Assembly (NCBI GenBank): GCA_030668485.1
Contig: DAOUTW010000048.1
Span: forward strand, 1-33,271
Direction: 5' to 3'
Length of the DNA stretch: 33,271 nt
From: Candidatus Zixiibacteriota bacterium
GTDB taxonomy: Bacteria; Zixibacteria; MSB-5A5; GN15; JAAZOE01
In this document: positions 7,789 through 15,715 of the stretch, piece by piece
Position numbering within the stretch: position 1 is the stretch's first letter
Layout of the letters: every line of letters begins with the position of its first letter
The notes under the pieces: generated by a model
Databases searched by the model: none
Told to the model about the DNA's origin: nothing
What the model saw: only the letters and a program-made list of their open reading frames with translations
Program-made: the position numbers and the translations under genes

Positions 7789-8729
7789 AAGTCTCGGCAT
7801 ACACCGGGCACGACGACATGGCGATAGTATATATAGCCGAGGCCGACGCCGGCCGCATGGTGGAATTTTCGGAAGCTTTACAACCGCCTCTCCCCCGTGA
7901 TAAAAAATGGGTGATCATGCTCTCAACCCTTTACGGCTGCCCGGTCAGGTGTCCCATGTGCGATGCCGGCGGCAGTTATCGGGGCAAGCTTTCACTTGAC
8001 GATTTAATGTTCCAGATCGATTTCCTGGTCGATAAACGATTCCCCGGTCGGCGCATCCCGGTCGACAAGTTTAAGGTCCAATTTGCGCGAATGGGTGAAC
8101 CGTCCCTAAACAGCAATGTCCTCGATGTTCTCGAACAACTGCCAACGCGATACGATGCTCCGGGGCTGCTACCATGTGTTTCGACGGTAGCGCCGGCCGG
8201 TTCGGATAAGTTTTTCGACCGACTGCTTGAGATCAAGAAAAAGCTGTATACCGACAATTTCCAGTTGCAGTTTTCCATACATACCACCGATACGGATATC
8301 CGCAAGAAGTTGATTCCGATGTTGAAATGGAATTTCACTCATATTGCTGAGTACGGTCAGCGATTCTATGACCGGGGCGGACGCAAGATAACGCTCAACT
8401 GCGCCATGATCGACGGCGTGCCGGTCGATGCCGATATTATGCGAACCTATTTCGATCCGGATGTTTTCCTGATCAAGACAACCCCTCTCAATCCGACTTT
8501 TCGCGCCATCGAAAACGGCCTGTCATCGTATATCGATCCTCATCAGGCAAATTGCGATTATGAAATCATACAGAAGCTTCGTGATAAAGGATACGAGGTG
8601 ATTGTCAGTATCGGCGAGGTCGATGAGAATTCGATCGGTAGTAATTGCGGACAGTATGTGCTCAATTATATGCGCGGAAAGGCAGACCTTGTCGACGGCT
8701 ACGATTATCCCTTGCAGGATTATTCGTAA
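7785..8729 (+). CDS. RlmN-like radical SAM enzyme lacking the RNA-binding N-terminus
   Basis: The 314-residue protein binds a 4Fe-4S cluster and S-adenosylmethionine through CX3CX2C (Cys52, Cys56, Cys59 in YGCPVRCPMCDAGG). Beyond that it follows the RlmN/Cfr plan: ARMGEPSLN (101-109, like GMGEP in RlmN), SIHTTDTDIRKKLIPM (like SLHA...LR..LMP), and NCGQY at 287-291. Cys288 lines up with the cysteine that is methylated in RlmN (Cys355 in E. coli). However, the second catalytic cysteine, seven residues before the cluster motif (Cys118 in E. coli), is Met45 here, and the ~80-residue N-terminal RNA-recognition region is missing. It is thus probably a divergent member with a different substrate. 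It is translationally coupled to the flavoprotein. Confidence 0.82.
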   Translation: MKVSAYTGHDDMAIVYIAEADAGRMVEFSEALQPPLPRDKKWVIMLSTLYGCPVRCPMCDAGGSYRGKLSLDDLMFQIDFLVDKRFPGRRIPVDKFKVQFARMGEPSLNSNVLDVLEQLPTRYDAPGLLPCVSTVAPAGSDKFFDRLLEIKKKLYTDNFQLQFSIHTTDTDIRKKLIPMLKWNFTHIAEYGQRFYDRGGRKITLNCAMIDGVPVDADIMRTYFDPDVFLIKTTPLNPTFRAIENGLSSYIDPHQANCDYEIIQKLRDKGYEVIVSIGEVDENSIGSNCGQYVLNYMRGKADLVDGYDYPLQDYS

Positions 8730-8765
8730 ACCTCTTTCCCGTTTTGGAACTTCGGAGAATAGACC

Positions 8766-9740
8766 ATGATTAGAATAATCATCTTCTGGATTGTGACAAT
8801 TGTCATCATCGGTATGGCGGTGGCCCTGAGCGCCACGGAACTGCCGTTGATCATCAAGGCGATTCCCTGGGTTCTGGCGCTCATCATGACCTTTTCGACG
8901 GTCCAGTACCAGCGCACATCAAAAGCGATATACGAGAAAACAGCCTTTTGGATTTTAGCGATTTTGATTACCGCCTCCACGGCGGTCTATCAACGCCTGA
9001 CCGGACCGACGCACCCGGTGGACGGATCGGCTGAAATTGCCAGCTATACCGTCTCCTATTCGCTACCGCGCACTCATGGAGGTGAGGGCGGACCGGATAT
9101 TGTCGTTTTAATCGACGATCCGTCGGTGCATGGCAAGATTCATTATAAGCGTTACAAAGCGGACGAACCTTTTATCATTACGGATATGACTTTATCAGGA
9201 GATAGCTTGATCTGTACTTTGCCGCATCAACCTCCTGCCGGGAAGCTGGAATACTATGTTGAGGTCATCCATGAGGATGAATCGGTGTTTATTCCCGGAC
9301 CGGAAACGATCGTCATTCGTTTCAAGGGTAAAGTCCCGCTGGGCGCACTTATTCCACATGTTTTCCTGATGTTCTTCGGCATGCTCTGGTCGAACCGAAC
9401 CGGATTGGAAACGGCTTCGACCACTTGCGCGACTAAATCGTTGACGTTGTGGACGACGATTATACTTTTCGCCGGTGGTATGATTATGGGGCCGGTGGTT
9501 CAGAAATATGCGTTTGGCGCTTTCTGGACTGGTGTGCCGTGGGGATGGGATTTGACCGATAACAAGACATTGATTTTTGTCGTGATCTGGATCGCCGCCC
9601 TTTGGCGGCATCGGTCGAGCCGTTCGGCGCGCTATTTTGTCCTGGCGGCGGCGATTATCACTTTTGTCATGTACATGATCCCGCACAGCATGATGGGCTC
9701 GGAACTGGACTACACTACGGGTGAAGTGAAGACCGGTTAA
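8766..9740 (+). CDS. Seven-helix membrane protein of unknown function
   Basis: I do not recognise a named family. The 324-residue protein has three N-terminal helices (about 3-23, 25-45, 58-78), a soluble domain of ~110 residues with Ig-like beta character (IASYTVSYSLPRTHGG ... LEYYVEVIHEDESV), then four helices (about 193-208, 225-247, 266-283, 287-306). A conserved-looking block VVQKYAFGAFWTGVPWGWDL with DLTDNKTL precedes helix six, and GSELDY closes the protein; these Trp/His/Tyr-rich membrane edges may bind a cofactor, but this is speculation. CGGAG before ATG 8766 supplies a Shine-Dalgarno. It follows the radical SAM gene by 36 bases and may be part of the same transcript. Confidence 0.65.
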   Translation: MIRIIIFWIVTIVIIGMAVALSATELPLIIKAIPWVLALIMTFSTVQYQRTSKAIYEKTAFWILAILITASTAVYQRLTGPTHPVDGSAEIASYTVSYSLPRTHGGEGGPDIVVLIDDPSVHGKIHYKRYKADEPFIITDMTLSGDSLICTLPHQPPAGKLEYYVEVIHEDESVFIPGPETIVIRFKGKVPLGALIPHVFLMFFGMLWSNRTGLETASTTCATKSLTLWTTIILFAGGMIMGPVVQKYAFGAFWTGVPWGWDLTDNKTLIFVVIWIAALWRHRSSRSARYFVLAAAIITFVMYMIPHSMMGSELDYTTGEVKTG

Positions 9741-9758
9741 CAGGCAAAGCCTGTCTTT
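9740..9758 (+). terminator. Short hairpin after the membrane-protein gene
   Basis: ACAGGC-AAA-GCCTGT (9740-9754) followed by CTTT overlaps the stop codon at 9738-9740. It precedes the fourth copy of the GGCTGTCGCG repeat (9759-9779) and lies between two convergent genes. The stem is short, so the assignment is tentative. Confidence 0.4.
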
Positions 9759-9799
9759 GGCTGTCGCGTGGATGACCCTACAAATAAGTTATTATTGGG

Positions 9800-12766
9800 T
9801 TAGTGAGGTGTTCTTCCTTTTTGATCCCTCTCCGGTCTATTGCCGGTGATGCCCCAGACTAATTGATCGAATGGATCGGGGTCGAGTTGTCGAAAATCGA
9901 CCCTGTGAAATATATTCATGAAAGTCGGGACATCAGGCTCATCCGAGCATTTGGGAAGCAATACCAGCCCCATTCGTATCTTACGTTTGGCAAATTCCGG
10001 CAGTAATGCTTTTATCTCAATATCTTCCCAGGGCCCGATTCCTGTCGAGCCAACGAAAACTGCAGCCGATTTTATATTAAGAATAACTTCTTGGAGTTCA
10101 TCCTGCCATGATATAAACGGTGGCGCATCCCACACATCCAACCAGGGGCGAATTCCGACTTCTTTGAGGCGATTTGCTATAGCGACCACTTCTGCTTTGT
10201 CGTCAGAATTATAGCACAGGAAGACATCGTACTCACCAATATCTTCTTTGGCTTTGATGGTTGTCTCGCTGACTGCCTGGTCTTTCTTCTCTTCCACTCC
10301 CTCATCAAGCTCGCGAACTCTTTTTAACAATTCCGGATCACCGAATTTTTCTTCGAGAAGATCGATCAATTTTATTTTCTCATCGCAGAATTGGCATGAT
10401 ATCTTTTTCTTACCCTTTTCCAACCTGACCTGAACGGCGCGTTTGTTTTCAATTTCCTCGCCGCATTCGGGACAACGATAAATCCGTTCGCGCACGAAAG
10501 TGCCGGAGACGGCCCGCTTCTGTAAATGCTCGTGGATGAAGCGCAGGAACAAGACCTTGTTTTCCATAGTGGTTTTATCACCGAAGAAAACAGATATTTC
10601 CCCCTGACCTTCCTTTGGTCTGGTGAGTTCAATCCCGCAAAGACCGCCGGTTGTCCCGCAGAACCAGGCGGCATCCTTCCATAGATCGTCTTTTTCAAAT
10701 ACTTCGCAATAATACAACCGCACCACCAGGGTGGCATAAATATCCTCGACCGCCCCTTCAAAACGATAGGCGACATCACGTTTGGGCGGCTCGGGCGCCT
10801 TTGGGCGTTCACGATTATACTTGGATGGAAAAACCAGATATTCACCCTGCCTGAGGGCAACCTCTTTTTCAAGGAATAATTCGACTACGGCATGAAGTAG
10901 CGACCGTTCCGTTTCATGATCGGCGATCCGCTTCATGTCCTCAAAATCGATTGTAGCCTCTAGAACATCGCGTTCCCTGATGCTGCCCAAACCATCCTCT
11001 TGCTTGCGCGCGGCGAGGACAATGATTGAGGCATAACTATTGAGAAGTTCCGGTTTCAACAGGACAAAATCGCCGAACGACAGCGGCCAGATCAGCCCCT
11101 GCTTTTGTGCGTGACCGATTACCGTATCGAATTCACTGTCCTCGAACTTATCATCCGGATGTTTGGCGCGGAAACTCTCTCGAAGATCGGAACGACGTGT
11201 TAATATATCCTTGCCTTTACGCCGTTTTAGCAGATAATCCCGTATATCCTTCCAGAGCTTTGGCGATGATGTAATCGAAAGTTTATCCCAGGGTATCATT
11301 TGCATTAGGGCCTCTCGCAAATCTTCCACACCCTGCCCAGTTGTCGCGCTGGTTGCAATAAACTTCTGAAAATCGTGTTCCCTGATGTACAATTCAATAT
11401 CGCGATCAGTCGCCGTCGGATGTCCCCGGTCGACACGTCCTGCCACAAGGAGTTTTGGATATTCATCTCCGGTTGTTTTCAGAAGCGCTTTTTCCCAATG
11501 ACCGACACCACCGAACGGATTTTCCGGATGGGTCGGATCAAACATGACAATTCCGAGTGACGTTTCATCAAGGAAAAGCTGATGGACAACCTGATAATCG
11601 GTCTGCCCTGCAAGATCCCACAGGAATATCTCCCGTGTTATTTCACTGTTTTTGTCTTTTGTCACCTTTTCAGTATGAAAATGCTGGACTTTCATACCAT
11701 GCGTCGACTTTTGCGGCTTGAATGGTTCATCCATGAGCGCCCTGACCAAACAGGTTTTACCGGTGCTCGTCTCCCCCACCAAGACTACTTTGGCATTTGT
11801 ATATTGGGCCGATACTTTTTCAGGCAGCGCGCCGGAAATAACATCAAAATCGAGTTCAAGCACAATCGCTTGACTGGAATCAATATCAAAAACCAGATGT
11901 TTAGCATCACTAGTTATGGCTATCGAAACGATCGTATCTTCGGATACTCTAATAGTAAGTATTTCCCGGCCGTTTTCAATATCCCAGACCTTCACCGTAT
12001 TATCACGTGACCCGCTCAGCGCATAACGACCATCGGGCGTCACCGCCAAAGCAAATATAGCACCACTATGACCCGACAGCGTCCGGACCTCGAAACCAAT
12101 TTCAATATCCCAGACCTTCACTGTATTATCCTCTGATCCGCTCAGCGCATAACGACCATCGGGCGTCACCGCCAACGCTCGTACAGCACCATTGTGCCCC
12201 GACAGCGTCCGAACCTCGACTCCACTTTCAATATCCCAGAATCTCACCGTCTTATCATTTGATCCGCTCAGCGCATAACGACCATCCGGCGTCACCGCCA
12301 ACGCATATATACCACCACTATGCCCCTCCAGTGTCCGAACCCCGACACCACTTTCAATATCCCAGATCTTCACCGTCCTATCAGTTGCCCCGCCCAGCGC
12401 ATAACGACTATCGGGCGTAACCGCCAACGCATATATACTACCACTATGCCCCGCCAGCGTCCGGACCTCGACACCACTTTCAATATCCCACACCTTCACC
12501 GTATGATCATCCGACCCGCTCAGCACAAAACGACTATCGGGCGTTACCGCCAACGCTCTTACACTATTACTATGCCCCGACAGCGTCCGTACCTCGACAC
12601 CACTCTCAATATCCCAGACCTTCACCGTTTTATCTTTTGACCCGCTCAGCGCATAACGACCATCGGGCGTCACCGCCACCGACACTACATATGATTGATG
12701 TCCTTTAAGGAAATGTTTTATCTTTACACCGGGGGGACGTGTTGTTTTGGTTTTTTTGGATGCCAT
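9800..12766 (-). CDS. WD40 - Roc GTPase - COR-like - zinc ribbon - TIR protein
   Basis: This 988-residue multidomain protein looks like a bacterial Roco/TIR immune-type sensor. The start is the ATG at 12766 (MASKKTK), six bases after AAAGGA; an in-frame ATG nine codons upstream lacks a Shine-Dalgarno. Positions below use the 988 numbering. Blades: six WD40 repeats of exactly 42 residues (GH at 22, 64, 106, 148, 190, 232) plus a degenerate seventh. GTPase: Walker A GETSTGKT (331-338), switch DLAGQTDYQ (384-392), GRVDRG (poor NKxD match) and SATTGQG. A COR-like region (~500-660) follows; it contains FVLLKPELLN. Zinc ribbon: Cys765, 768, 791, 794. TIR: EYDVFLCYNSDDK (845-857) to LVWGITG (~976), with SWQDEL and GIGPWEDIE. 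In TIR proteins NAD cleavage needs a glutamate; which acidic residue serves here is unclear. No predicted membrane segment. Confidence 0.85.
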   Translation of the reverse strand: MASKKTKTTRPPGVKIKHFLKGHQSYVVSVAVTPDGRYALSGSKDKTVKVWDIESGVEVRTLSGHSNSVRALAVTPDSRFVLSGSDDHTVKVWDIESGVEVRTLAGHSGSIYALAVTPDSRYALGGATDRTVKIWDIESGVGVRTLEGHSGGIYALAVTPDGRYALSGSNDKTVRFWDIESGVEVRTLSGHNGAVRALAVTPDGRYALSGSEDNTVKVWDIEIGFEVRTLSGHSGAIFALAVTPDGRYALSGSRDNTVKVWDIENGREILTIRVSEDTIVSIAITSDAKHLVFDIDSSQAIVLELDFDVISGALPEKVSAQYTNAKVVLVGETSTGKTCLVRALMDEPFKPQKSTHGMKVQHFHTEKVTKDKNSEITREIFLWDLAGQTDYQVVHQLFLDETSLGIVMFDPTHPENPFGGVGHWEKALLKTTGDEYPKLLVAGRVDRGHPTATDRDIELYIREHDFQKFIATSATTGQGVEDLREALMQMIPWDKLSITSSPKLWKDIRDYLLKRRKGKDILTRRSDLRESFRAKHPDDKFEDSEFDTVIGHAQKQGLIWPLSFGDFVLLKPELLNSYASIIVLAARKQEDGLGSIRERDVLEATIDFEDMKRIADHETERSLLHAVVELFLEKEVALRQGEYLVFPSKYNRERPKAPEPPKRDVAYRFEGAVEDIYATLVVRLYYCEVFEKDDLWKDAAWFCGTTGGLCGIELTRPKEGQGEISVFFGDKTTMENKVLFLRFIHEHLQKRAVSGTFVRERIYRCPECGEEIENKRAVQVRLEKGKKKISCQFCDEKIKLIDLLEEKFGDPELLKRVRELDEGVEEKKDQAVSETTIKAKEDIGEYDVFLCYNSDDKAEVVAIANRLKEVGIRPWLDVWDAPPFISWQDELQEVILNIKSAAVFVGSTGIGPWEDIEIKALLPEFAKRKIRMGLVLLPKCSDEPDVPTFMNIFHRVDFRQLDPDPFDQLVWGITGNRPERDQKGRTPH
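11948..12703 (-). repeat. Six 126-bp tandem repeats encoding WD40 blades
   Basis: Six in-frame units of exactly 126 bases encode the blades of the beta-propeller. Units share long identical stretches, including the codons for WDIESGVEVRTL and AVTPDGRYALSGS, so they were probably amplified or homogenised recently. Unit borders in the gene direction are near 12703, 12577, 12451, 12325, 12199 and 12073. Confidence 0.9.
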
Positions 12767-12861
12767 ATGATATGTCCTTTGTGCCTGGTACAAACGGTCG
12801 GGCAGGCGGGCGCGTCTGCCGCGAACGATAACAATATAAGAAATACATTAAAGCCGATATA

Positions 12862-12890
12862 AAAATGCATGAATTGGGGGTTATTGTCAA
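12862..12890 (-). promoter_or_regulatory. Possible promoter of the WD40-TIR gene
   Basis: A consensus TTGACA (12890-12885 on the minus strand) lies just after hgcB, followed after 17 bases by a poor CATTTT. The leader to the start codon is ~90 bases. No terminator is seen after hgcB, so read-through from the hgc operon is also possible. Confidence 0.35.
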
Positions 12891-12917
12891 GTCGTTATTA
12901 TCAATTGGAGTATCTTC

Positions 12918-13220
12918 TTAGCAACAACATGAATTGTTGTCTTCGCCGCAGTCGCAGGTGGGGTCGCCGCCGTTGATCATGCTGTTGATGACCGCTTCGG
13001 CACAGCCGACACCCTTTTGTACCGTAATCGCTCCCGGCTCGCAGTTCACAGCACAGGCGCTGCATTCCATGCAGGCATCCTTGTCGGCAATCACCGCCCG
13101 TTTGTGCTCATAAGCGAAAACCTCATGAGGGCATACAAACAGGCACATCTTGCAGCCGTTGCATTTTTTGGCATCCAGTTCCAATGTTGCAACATTCGGT
13201 AAATATCTCAGCGACAGCAT
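12918..13220 (-). CDS. hgcB: HgcB, ferredoxin partner in mercury methylation
   Basis: HgcB is the small 2x4Fe-4S ferredoxin thought to reduce the corrinoid of HgcA during formation of methylmercury. The 100-residue product has two cluster motifs, CNGCKMCLFVCP (Cys20, 23, 26, 30) and CMECSACAVNC (Cys50, 53, 56, 60). It also has the HgcB-specific extra cysteine in GVGCA at residue 73, the same number as in the well-studied Desulfovibrio ND132 protein, and a C-terminal tail ending CCC (98-100), which supplies the vicinal cysteine pair expected to bind Hg(II). An ordinary ferredoxin would lack these last two features. The start at 13220 lies four bases after the hgcA stop, with AAAGG inside the hgcA end as Shine-Dalgarno. 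Confidence 0.95.
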   Translation of the reverse strand: MLSLRYLPNVATLELDAKKCNGCKMCLFVCPHEVFAYEHKRAVIADKDACMECSACAVNCEPGAITVQKGVGCAEAVINSMINGGDPTCDCGEDNNSCCC

Positions 13221-13224
13221 ATCA

Positions 13225-14355
13225 TCAACCTTTCACAAACAATCCCGTAATCCACAAACCCAGTCCCAGTGCGGCGGTGGTGATCTGAAGCGGCACTGCG
13301 ATTCGCATCTCTTTTTTGACTCCCGACAATGATGTATAAGTCGAGGCCCCTGTGAAGTTCATTCCGAGATAGCTGGACACGGCCGGAATAATCAACAGCC
13401 ATGATGCCGCCATCACCCATCCGGTAACTATGTCGGGGTCCCTCAGGTAGGCCGATGCCGGCGTAATCAGGATCAGCAGACCGGCCCAGGCGCCTTTGGC
13501 CGAAAATGATCGACCGGGAAGCCAGGGAAGCAAAATCGGAGTAAAAACCGCACCATGTATCCATGCCACTCCCACCAGAAAGACACTCATGATACCATAC
13601 GATAACACCCGCGAAAAACTATAACCATCAGGACCCATCCCGGACAGAAAGAATAAACAAATGGCGACCGGTATGGCAAATTTGGCATACCTGACAATCT
13701 CAATCGGTGTCAGGGCTATCCGTTCTTTCATGGGGAATTTGACACGCCGCATATCCGGCGTCGCCTTCATTTTGGCATCCATAAAAGCAGGGATATCCTC
13801 GGCCCGCACCGGCCCGAAGATAACTTTGTACCCGCTCATCTGCTTGACCTGATGAGCGCAAACTCCGGTTGCGGAAAGCTGCGGCAATATCAATTGATTA
13901 TGCGAAACGATTTCTTTGAGGCGAACGGCATGTATTCGACGAACCAATTCATTGGTGCCAAAAGTTCCCTTACCCGCAGCGCACCAGACATTGACGGCTT
14001 TGGTATCGAGGACCAATATCCAGCCGTCCCGCCCGGACAGGCTGCTGCGCAGGCTGTCAAAACTCATCTTATAATTGGCGGTAACAAATACCGGCGATTC
14101 GGGTTTCGGCGATCCGACGGCATACAGTCCGGGATTGACCGCATATCGCATCCGCCCAATCCCCCAACGCACTTTCCCGGTACTCCATTTATCCTTGAAT
14201 TTAAGTTCGGTGGCAACTTGGGGGATTTCACCGACTGGCGTTTTCACACTACCGCTTACCCAGTCAGTTTCGGAGGCCGATTGTGCCGGGAGGGTATCAA
14301 GCGACTGCGGTCCGCAGCAACAGTCATCTTTCTTTCCGGGACTCGGTAATTCCAT
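13225..14355 (-). CDS. hgcA: HgcA, corrinoid mercury methyltransferase
   Basis: HgcA transfers a methyl group from its corrinoid to Hg(II), giving methylmercury in anaerobes. The 376-residue protein shows the defining cap-helix motif NVWCAAGK (122-129) with Cys125, the residue that coordinates cobalt in the base-off corrinoid, followed by GTFGTNELVRRI. The globular corrinoid-binding domain (about 60-215) precedes five predicted membrane helices (about 222-240, 250-270, 288-302, 310-330, 352-374), as in known HgcA. An N-terminal cysteine cluster (DDCCCGP, 11-16) could capture metal. The length is slightly above the ~340 of Desulfovibrio HgcA owing to the N-terminal extension. AAAGG lies ~11 bases upstream of ATG 14355. 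It is the fourth gene of the arsR-led operon; the domain appears intact. Confidence 0.96.
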   Translation of the reverse strand: MELPSPGKKDDCCCGPQSLDTLPAQSASETDWVSGSVKTPVGEIPQVATELKFKDKWSTGKVRWGIGRMRYAVNPGLYAVGSPKPESPVFVTANYKMSFDSLRSSLSGRDGWILVLDTKAVNVWCAAGKGTFGTNELVRRIHAVRLKEIVSHNQLILPQLSATGVCAHQVKQMSGYKVIFGPVRAEDIPAFMDAKMKATPDMRRVKFPMKERIALTPIEIVRYAKFAIPVAICLFFLSGMGPDGYSFSRVLSYGIMSVFLVGVAWIHGAVFTPILLPWLPGRSFSAKGAWAGLLILITPASAYLRDPDIVTGWVMAASWLLIIPAVSSYLGMNFTGASTYTSLSGVKKEMRIAVPLQITTAALGLGLWITGLFVKG

Positions 14356-14368
14356 TTTTAATTTACCT

Positions 14369-15067
14369 TTAAGCGGTGACCAGCAGATAAAATCCGACGA
14401 TTATCAGAACAGCTCCGGCAATGTATCGAATCACGGTCGATGCGGTTTCGGACTTCAGAAAGGAGGCTTTACCCAACGACAGCCCAACCAAAAGCAAGGT
14501 CATCGGTAAACTATAGCCGATGGCGAAGAATGCCAGAATAACCATTCCCCATAAGGTCTGCCCCTTTATAATGGTGATGCCAAGAACCGTCGCCAGGGCG
14601 GGGTTGCAACCGACAGTACAGGCCGAAGCTCCGCCGCCGACGGCAATTCCAAAAATCACCGCTCCCAAAAGGGTCTGCGGGGCCGCTCGTTTGACTCGCG
14701 AATTGAATTGGGGCAATTTGAACGGCGCCAGACCAAATGACATCAGCCCGAAAAAGACAGCCGCCAAACCGGCCACAATTTTCCAGTAATTCCCCATTAC
14801 ATTCGCGGTAACCTGACTGACGAATCCGGCGACCGCGCCAAGGACAGCCAGAGCCAGGATTGTTCCCGCCATGAATGACAGGCCGGTGACGATTATCGTA
14901 CCGCGACCGGTTTCGTTTCGAGATCCTGAAAATCCTGTAATCGCTCCGACCACCGCCGCATTGCAGCAGGAACTGATTGAGGCCGCCAGTCCCAGCAAAA
15001 TGGCGGCAGGCAGGACGATTAAGCCATAATCCGAACTTTCAAAAACCTGATTCACCCATTCCAGCAT
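14369..15067 (-). CDS. CcdA/DsbD-like membrane protein, ArsG-type
   Basis: The 232-residue protein has about six transmembrane helices and the two-fold cysteine arrangement of the CcdA/DsbD family: SSCCNAAVVG (Cys34, 35) in the first helix pair and CTVGCNPALATVLG (Cys150, 154) in the equivalent place of the second half. CcdA-like proteins move reducing power across the membrane; a subgroup linked to arsenic loci (ArsG) is annotated as an efflux permease for aromatic arsenicals. Which role applies is not decided by sequence. Placed between a thiol-rich thioredoxin-like protein and hgcA, it may deliver electrons or metal-binding thiols outside the membrane. It begins ten bases after the preceding gene and ends 13 bases before hgcA. 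Confidence 0.75.
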   Translation of the reverse strand: MLEWVNQVFESSDYGLIVLPAAILLGLAASISSCCNAAVVGAITGFSGSRNETGRGTIIVTGLSFMAGTILALAVLGAVAGFVSQVTANVMGNYWKIVAGLAAVFFGLMSFGLAPFKLPQFNSRVKRAAPQTLLGAVIFGIAVGGGASACTVGCNPALATVLGITIIKGQTLWGMVILAFFAIGYSLPMTLLLVGLSLGKASFLKSETASTVIRYIAGAVLIIVGFYLLVTA

Positions 15068-15076
15068 AAAGAACCT

Positions 15077-15715
15077 CTAATTCCCGCAATCTTTGGGATC
15101 GCACCCGGTTCCGCAATCGGCTGCCGAGCATCCGCTGAGAAAAGTCTTCAAAAGATTGTTTTCGGTGATATTGCCGGCAATCAGAACGAAGCCGCCCTCT
15201 TTGTTCATGGCCAGAACCGCCGGTAGATTGGATACTCCGAACAGATCAACAGCATTGGCAAAGAGAGAATCGCCGGGAGCAACCGAGGTGGTTGTCACGG
15301 TGACGCCTTTTTTGCGAATCAGCGCCGCCGCACTCTCAGTCAGCGACTCTACCTCGGCATTTTTATCGAGAGCCGCTCCCGCACCTTTGAGTGTCAGAAA
15401 TCCGAATTGATCACCGTCCAAAATTTTGCCGGTATAATCCTGTTGCTGAAGGGTAAGAGCATCGAATATGGGAATGCCGATGACTAAGTCCGCGCCGCCG
15501 GTCTCGGTTTGATGATCGAAAAGTGAATAAGCTCCAACTGCTACCGCCGCCAACATGACAACGATAAAAACCATCGTTTTAATCGTCCGATGAGACTTTC
15601 CGGAACCTGAAGAACCGGATGGGCAACAATCATCCGAATTGCAGTCGCAATCGCTTCCATTCCCCATAATCGGGAATTGTTCATTCTCTCGATTTTTATC
15701 GGTATTATCTTCCAT
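15077..15715 (-). CDS. Membrane-anchored, cysteine-rich thioredoxin-fold-like protein (ArsF-like)
   Basis: The 212-residue protein begins with a cytoplasmic Cys-rich stretch (SDCDCNSDDCCPSG, Cys23-31), has one membrane helix (~47-67) and an extracytoplasmic domain. The domain's end, LFGVSNLPAVLAMNKEGGF, looks like the cis-proline half of a thioredoxin fold. The usual CxxC is missing; instead the C-terminus carries CSAADCGTGCDPKDC, five... four cysteines in a short tail that could bind a soft metal. It resembles the ArsF-type proteins encoded next to ArsG in arsenic operons, though that link is moderate. It overlaps arsR by 11 bases, so translation is coupled. A periplasm-facing metal or thiol relay serving HgcA is an inference from context. 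Confidence 0.65.
   Translation of the reverse strand: MEDNTDKNRENEQFPIMGNGSDCDCNSDDCCPSGSSGSGKSHRTIKTMVFIVVMLAAVAVGAYSLFDHQTETGGADLVIGIPIFDALTLQQQDYTGKILDGDQFGFLTLKGAGAALDKNAEVESLTESAAALIRKKGVTVTTTSVAPGDSLFANAVDLFGVSNLPAVLAMNKEGGFVLIAGNITENNLLKTFLSGCSAADCGTGCDPKDCGN

Noticed and set aside
9839-10234. A definite NAD-cleaving TIR effector
   Set aside because: The TIR fold motifs are clear, but I could not identify the catalytic glutamate with confidence, so activity is left open.
11948-12703. A CRISPR or satellite array
   Set aside because: The 126-bp units are in frame and encode WD40 blades; there are no unique spacers.
12918-13220. An ordinary 2x4Fe-4S ferredoxin
   Set aside because: Cys73 in GVGCA, the cysteine-rich tail and the adjacent hgcA make HgcB the better call.
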